A stretch of DNA of 64,000 nt from JAEUMY01 sp031394355. GTDB lineage: Bacteria > Pseudomonadota > Gammaproteobacteria > Burkholderiales > Usitatibacteraceae. The notes beneath the pieces are model-generated. The model searched no databases. It was given only the letters and a program-made list of their open reading frames with translations, and had not been told where the DNA came from. The DNA lies in assembly GCA_031394355.1 (NCBI GenBank), contig JANNSU010000056.1, forward strand, positions 1 through 64,000, written 5' to 3'. The first letter of the stretch is position 1. Each line of letters starts with the position of its first letter. A program made the translations under genes and the position numbers. Positions 59,873 through 64,000 of the stretch are shown one piece after another.

Positions 59873-60365
59873 GTCGGATGCCCGTCAATTGCCGGGCGGC
59901 GCTTTCGTGCGGGGCCTGACATGGACAACGCGAGGTGTGCGAGCGCGGAGGGAAGAGCAGTGGGGTGAGGCGGGGTTTCTTGTCTGTGCCTGCGCACAGA
60001 CATGCCGCCGAACGCCAAGGCCTTTGTGCCTTGGCCCCGCTTGCGGGGACGCGGGTCGGGAATTCGAGCCGCATGCGGCGAGCCGAATTGCGCCGGAGCC
60101 CGATGCAGCGGGCGAGGAAACCCCGCAGCGCAAAGCACCGACGCCATGGGATGCCTGTCAATTGCCGGATGGTGCTTTCGTGCGGGGCCTGACATGGACG
60201 ACGCGAGGTGTGCGAGCGCGGAGGGAAGAGCAGGGGCCCCGCTTGCGGGGATGCGACCCCGCAGCGCGAAGCGGCGACGCCATGGGGTGCCTGTCAATTG
60301 CCGGACGGTGCTTTCGTGCGGGGCCTGACATAGACGACGCGAGGCGTCGCATGAAGCGGGTGCCC
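59873..60365. repeat. Three dispersed copies of an approximately 85-bp repeat
   Basis: Copies begin near 59879, 60150 and 60288. They share GTCAATTGCCGG, GCTTTCGTGCGGGGCCTGAC and GACGACGCGAGG, and the first two share GTGCGAGCGCGGAGGGAAGA. Copies 2 and 3 are also preceded by CCCCGCAGCGC. A CCCCGCTTGCGGGG hairpin lies between. The span 59724-60293 has no gene I can support. The third copy supplies the 3' end of the lipoprotein gene at 60294. Confidence 0.88.
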
Positions 60366-60701
60366 GTACCAGCCGTATTGCCACCATGCATCGAACTGCG
60401 CGTCCCGTCTGGCCTGGCGCTCGATTTCCTTCAAGTGTGTCTGTTGCATGAAGTCCAGCACGGCATCGGGAACCCCATCTTTGGACAACTGCGCGAACTG
60501 GGATGCCGTCAGGCTGTAGATGGTGCGGGATTTTTGCAGCTCGCTGATGATGGTGGCGGCATTGTCACCGCGCTTGGCCAGGACGACGATCTGTTCCGGC
60601 GAGATGGGCGGCGGGCCTTCGAACAAGGGTGAGTTGGCACAGCCACCCAACGCCAGCAGGGTGATGACGGGCAGGGTGTGGCGAAGTTTGGACAGGTTCA
60701 T
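60294..60701 (-). CDS. Small lipoprotein with a repeat-encoded C-terminus
   Basis: 135 residues. Lipobox in LLALGGCANS. The body has PISPEQIVVLAKRGDNAATI and a helical region to about residue 105, then a Tyr/Trp-rich DAWWQYGWYGHPLHA segment. The last 18 residues (TPRVVYVRPRTKAPSGN) are written by the third 85-bp repeat and are also readable, almost unchanged, from the other two copies. The native end was therefore probably replaced. Function unknown. Confidence 0.72.
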   Translation of the reverse strand: MNLSKLRHTLPVITLLALGGCANSPLFEGPPPISPEQIVVLAKRGDNAATIISELQKSRTIYSLTASQFAQLSKDGVPDAVLDFMQQTHLKEIERQARRDAQFDAWWQYGWYGHPLHATPRVVYVRPRTKAPSGN

Positions 60702-60774
60702 GGCGGGCTCTCCTGGTGTGGTGCAGAGACTATGGGCTGGTTCAGAAACTTTGACTGCTGTTTCTGATACGCGT

Positions 60775-61263
60775 TCAGCGTCCCCTCAGATGATTGAGGG
60801 GCAGGGCGGGCGTGTCTTTGATGCTCTCCAGAACGAACGAGGACTTCACGTCGATGACACCGGGATGCTTCAGCAGCGAATTCATCACGAAGTCGGAAAA
60901 GTGCTGCAAGTGCTCGACGTGGATGCGGAGAAGATAGTCCATATCACCCGTCAACGCGTGGCAGCCCACCACTTCGGGCCAGTCGCGCACTGCCTTGGCG
61001 AATGCATCGGTCGGCATGCGCCCGCGCTTCTCCAGCTTCACGTTGACGTAACCGACAAAGGACAGGTTGATCTTGGACGGATCGAGCAACGCCACGTAGC
61101 CACGAATGACGCCGGCGTCCTCCAGCGCCCGCACCCGCCGCAGGCAGGCGGAGGGAGACAGCGACACCTTGTCCGCGAGCTCCTGATTGCTGAGGCGCCC
61201 ATCCTTTTGAAGCAGCGTGAGGATGGCAAGATCGGTGCGGCTGAGTGCGACAGGTGCTGGCAT
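60775..61263 (-). CDS. Lrp/AsnC-family transcriptional regulator
   Basis: 162 residues from MPAPVALSRTDLAILTLLQK. N-terminal helix-turn-helix (NQELADKVSLSPSACLRRVR) and C-terminal RAM ligand domain (PEVVGCHALTGDMDYLLRIH). The frame extends upstream to 61374, but that part only translates the two palindromes, so it was excluded. It is divergent from hpd, the first gene of tyrosine breakdown, and is the likely regulator of hpd/hmgA in response to an aromatic amino acid. Confidence 0.92.
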   Translation of the reverse strand: MPAPVALSRTDLAILTLLQKDGRLSNQELADKVSLSPSACLRRVRALEDAGVIRGYVALLDPSKINLSFVGYVNVKLEKRGRMPTDAFAKAVRDWPEVVGCHALTGDMDYLLRIHVEHLQHFSDFVMNSLLKHPGVIDVKSSFVLESIKDTPALPLNHLRGR

Positions 61264-61313
61264 GGGCTGGGGTGGTGTCTCGCTCTGGTATTGGCAGAAA
61301 GTTGTGTGTATGG

Positions 61314-61325
61314 GCGAATATTCGC
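61314..61325. repeat. GCGAATATTCGC palindrome, copy 19
   Basis: Exact copy in the divergent AsnC-hpd promoter region, 51 bp before the regulator start. Confidence 0.95.
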
Positions 61326-61334
61326 AAGGATGTT

Positions 61335-61346
61335 GCGAATATTCGC
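61335..61346. repeat. GCGAATATTCGC palindrome, copy 20
   Basis: Exact copy 21 bp from copy 19, two helical turns, in the same intergenic region. Confidence 0.95.
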
Positions 61347-61484
61347 ATTTCACTGCCTGAATTGGCAAGCACATTGCGGAGGCGCCAGCCTATAATCCTT
61401 CCACCTTTTTGACGCGGGCTGGTGGAGTAATGTCAGCCCGATTCCCATCCGGCCCTGCCGGCCCAGCCAGTTTTTGGAGACAGC

Positions 61485-62564
61485 ATGAACGCCATCGCGA
61501 GCAAACACCTCTTCGACAATCCCATGGGCACCGATGGCTTCGAATTCGTTGAATACACCGCGCCGGACACGGCTGCGCTGGGTGCCTTGTTCGAGTCTCT
61601 CGGTTTCGTTGCGGTAGCCAAGCATCGTTCCAAGAACGTGCTGCTTTACAAGCAAGGCGGCGTGAACTTCATCGTCAATGCCGAGCCGGACAGTTTTGCC
61701 CAATCTTTCGCACGCGTGCATGGTCCCTCGGCCTGTGCATTCGGCATTCGTGTCAAGGATGCGGCCTATGCATTCAAGCGTGCGTTGGAACTGGGTGCCA
61801 AGGCCTATCAGGGGCCGGTCGGCCCGATGGAGCTGAATATCCCGGCCATCCAGGGCATTGGCGGCAGCCTGATCTACCTGATTGATCGCTACGGTTCGCG
61901 CTCCATCTATGACGTGGACTTCATGCCCATTGCGGGTGTGGAGCAGAACCCGGTCGGTGCGGGACTCCTGGAAATCGATCACCTCACCCACAACGTCTAC
62001 GTGGGCCGCATGGACACCTGGGCGCAGTTCTACGAGAAGCTCTTCAACTTCCGCGAAATCCGCTTCTTCGACATCAAGGGCAAGAAGACCGGCCTGACGT
62101 CACGCGCTCTCACCAGCCCCTGCGGCAAGATCCGTATCCCCATCAACGAGCCATCGGACACCAAGTCGCAGATCCAGGAATACCTCGATGCGTACAACGG
62201 CGAGGGCATCCAGCACATCGCGCTGTCCTCGGGCGACATCTTCGGGACGGTGGAGTTGCTGCGCGCGAAGAACGTGCGCTTCCTCGACACGCCGGACACC
62301 TACTTTGATCGCATCGACGCACGTGTGCCAGGCCATGGCGAGGACGTGAACCGTCTGCGCAAGAACCGCATCCTCATCGACGGCGAAGGCATCGACAAGG
62401 AACACAAGGAAGACAAGCTGTTGCAGATCTTCACCGAGACAGTCATCGGCCCGATCTTCTTCGAGATCATTCAGCGGAAGGGTAATGAGGGATTCGGCGA
62501 AGGCAACTTCAAGGCACTGTTTGAATCGATCGAGGCGGATCAAATTGCGCGCGGTGTTGTCTAG
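61485..62564 (+). CDS. hpd: 4-Hydroxyphenylpyruvate dioxygenase
   Basis: 359 residues. Two vicinal-oxygen-chelate domains. The iron ligands sit in LEIDHLTHNVYVGRMDTW (His), EGIQHIALSSGDI (His) and GPIFFEIIQRKGNEGFGEGN (Glu), the last being the HPPD signature. It converts 4-hydroxyphenylpyruvate to homogentisate in the cytoplasm. Followed by hmgA after a repeat pair. GGAGACAGC lies before the ATG. Confidence 0.97.
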   Translation: MNAIASKHLFDNPMGTDGFEFVEYTAPDTAALGALFESLGFVAVAKHRSKNVLLYKQGGVNFIVNAEPDSFAQSFARVHGPSACAFGIRVKDAAYAFKRALELGAKAYQGPVGPMELNIPAIQGIGGSLIYLIDRYGSRSIYDVDFMPIAGVEQNPVGAGLLEIDHLTHNVYVGRMDTWAQFYEKLFNFREIRFFDIKGKKTGLTSRALTSPCGKIRIPINEPSDTKSQIQEYLDAYNGEGIQHIALSSGDIFGTVELLRAKNVRFLDTPDTYFDRIDARVPGHGEDVNRLRKNRILIDGEGIDKEHKEDKLLQIFTETVIGPIFFEIIQRKGNEGFGEGNFKALFESIEADQIARGVV

Positions 62565-62581
62565 TTCGCTGCATCAGGGCA

Positions 62582-62680
62582 ATGCAAACACGGATGAACA
62601 CAGATGAACACGGATAAGGTCAACTGCCTCGAGACGTTGGTTTTCATCTGCGTTCATCCGTGTTCATCTGTGTTTGCGTT
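62582..62680. repeat. Inverted pair of the GTGTTCATCTGTG repeat family between hpd and hmgA
   Basis: Left arm 62582-62615 (GCAAACACGGATGAACACAG) and right arm 62646-62680 (reverse complement, one internal shift) face each other. The right arm ends 16 bp before the hmgA ATG, as in the lutA-lutB gap. Can fold into a long hairpin in the hpd-hmgA transcript. Confidence 0.85.
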
Positions 62681-62695
62681 TTGGGGTGATTTCCA

Positions 62696-64000
62696 ATGAA
62701 CGACCAAAGCATCGCGCTACAACTGAAGTACCTCTCTGGTTTCGGCAACCGCCACGAAACTGAAGCGGTGCCGGGCGCTCTGCCCGTCGGCCAGAACTCG
62801 CCGCAGAAGGTGCCGTTCGGCCTGTATCCCGAGCAGTTCTCTGCCACGGCGTTCACGGCGCCTCGTGCGCAAAATGCTTTTTCCTGGCAGTACCGTCTGT
62901 TGCCCTCGGCCATGCACAGTGCGTACCAGCGCATGGACGATGGCCTGCTGCGTACCGGTCCCTGCGATGAGGCCGCGCAATCCGGTGGCGTCTCGCCCAA
63001 CCGCATGCGCTGGTCGCCGATCGAGGTGCCCGCTGCACCGACCGACTTCATTGGCGGACTGACCACGCTGGTCACCAATGGCGATGCGGCCGCGCAGACG
63101 GGCATGGGCGTTCATGTGTATGCGTGCAACCGCAGCATGGTGGATCGGGTGTTTCACTCCGCCGATGGCGAGATGCTGTTTGTCCCGCAGCAGGGGCGCA
63201 TCACGCTGGTGAGCGAGTTCGGCAGCATTGCCGTCGCCCCCGGCGAGATCGGCGTCATGCCGCGCGGTGTCCGCTTCCGTGTCGAGGTCGGCGGGCCTTC
63301 CTTGTCCCCGACCCGCGGATACATTTGCGAGAACTATGGCGCGCGTTTCCAGCTGCCGGAACTGGGTCCCATTGGCGCTAACGGCCTCGCCAATCCCCGC
63401 GACTTTTTAGCGCCGGTTGCTGCGTTCGAAGACAAAGGCAGGACGGAGTCGGTAGCGAAGTTTGGTGGCCATCTCTGGGCCTGCGAAACTTCGCACTCGC
63501 CGCTCAACGTGGTGGCGTGGCACGGCAACCTGTATCCGTACAAGTACGATCTTGCCCGCTTCAACGTGATGAACACCGTGAGCTTCGACCATCCTGATCC
63601 GTCGATCTTCACCGTGCTGACCTCGCCCACTGACACGCCCGGTACCGCCAACTGCGACTTCGTCATCTTCCCGCCGCGCTGGATGGTGGCTGAACACACC
63701 TTCCGTCCGCCGTATTTTCATCGCAACGTGATGAGCGAGTTCATGGGCCTGATCCATGGTGTCTACGATGCGAAGGAGGGTGGCGGCTTCGTGCCCGGCG
63801 GCGCATCGCTGCACAACTGCATGACCGCACACGGGCCGGACAATTCGTCCTACCAGAAGGCGACAGCGGCCGACCTGAAGCCGCAATATCTCGCGGATAC
63901 ACTGGCGTTCATGTTTGAAAGCCGCTACGTGTTCGTGCCGACTGCGCAGGCACTGGCCACCGCGCAGAATGACTATGACGCCGTGTGGAACGGCTTCGAC
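62696..64000 (+). CDS. hmgA: Homogentisate 1,2-dioxygenase (3' end beyond the window)
   Basis: 435 codons are open to the window end from MNDQSIALQLKYLSGFGNRH. Family marks: SGFGNRHETEAVPGALP, VPQQGRITLVSEFGS, VMPRGVRFRV and the iron-binding region FHRNVMSEFMGLIHG (Glu and His ligands) with HNCMTAHGPD. It opens the homogentisate ring to maleylacetoacetate, the step after Hpd. The full protein is about 440 residues, so only the last few codons are missing. Confidence 0.96.
   Translation, partial: MNDQSIALQLKYLSGFGNRHETEAVPGALPVGQNSPQKVPFGLYPEQFSATAFTAPRAQNAFSWQYRLLPSAMHSAYQRMDDGLLRTGPCDEAAQSGGVSPNRMRWSPIEVPAAPTDFIGGLTTLVTNGDAAAQTGMGVHVYACNRSMVDRVFHSADGEMLFVPQQGRITLVSEFGSIAVAPGEIGVMPRGVRFRVEVGGPSLSPTRGYICENYGARFQLPELGPIGANGLANPRDFLAPVAAFEDKGRTESVAKFGGHLWACETSHSPLNVVAWHGNLYPYKYDLARFNVMNTVSFDHPDPSIFTVLTSPTDTPGTANCDFVIFPPRWMVAEHTFRPPYFHRNVMSEFMGLIHGVYDAKEGGGFVPGGASLHNCMTAHGPDNSSYQKATAADLKPQYLADTLAFMFESRYVFVPTAQALATAQNDYDAVWNGFD

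Noticed and set aside
61264..61374. N-terminal extension of the AsnC-type regulator
   Set aside because: The extension only translates two palindromes and intergenic sequence (CEYSQHPCEYSP); the standard family N-terminus starts at 61263.

Overview
The window is a G+C-rich chromosomal segment that looks betaproteobacterial (Burkholderiales-like). The reasons are the TRAP dicarboxylate transporter with a DctS/DctR-type two-component system, a Gram-negative porin, LutABC, a PuuD-type membrane protein, the homogentisate pathway, and a Neisseria-like type II-C CRISPR-Cas9 system. I cannot name the genus. It is mostly densely packed metabolic and transport genes with a few accessory islands; no rRNA or tRNA genes were seen.

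Layout. 1-141: right end of an IS3-type element. 180-3924 (minus): an outer-membrane Slam-like protein and a FecR-domain protein with two barrel-like repeats that may be its cargo. 4142-9390: HMT1/ATM1-type ABC exporter, alpha/beta hydrolase, MetY, PbpG-type peptidase. 9492-12403: lactate oxidation lutABC. 12682-14037: ion-transporter-superfamily antiporter. 14066-22910: two-component system divergent from a TRAP transporter, then two hydroxyacid dehydrogenases. 23063-28714: PAS sensor, HrpA helicase, small membrane protein. 28759-30201: aminotransferase with a tandemly duplicated 5' end. 30293-33918: porin and an exported argininosuccinate-lyase-like enzyme under a divergent LysR regulator. 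34454-43375 (minus): peptide ABC transporter operon with two solute-binding proteins, interrupted by two paralogous lipoproteins and a DUF559 gene. 44076-44751: antitoxin/PIN toxin pair. 44898-49886: four-repeat CRISPR array, cas2-cas1-cas9 and a tracrRNA. 50045-56677: ferredoxin and an AddB/AddA-like nuclease-helicase pair. 56967-60701: YbiB, a short PuuD-like protein, and two exported proteins among tandem repeats. 60775-64000: AsnC-type regulator divergent from hpd and hmgA (tyrosine degradation; hmgA runs off the window).

The most striking signal is a 12-bp perfect palindrome, GCGAATATTCGC, found 20 times exactly and in at least five near copies. It lies in genes of unrelated function, in all three reading frames and on both strands, and also between genes, so it seems to be selected as DNA rather than as protein. 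It resembles a highly iterated palindrome of the cyanobacterial HIP1 kind, but longer. Other repeat families (CCCCCTTTG, CCCTCTCC, the GTGTTCATCTGTG family, and two local tandem repeats) fill intergenic gaps, and in several places they supply new N- or C-terminal coding sequence.
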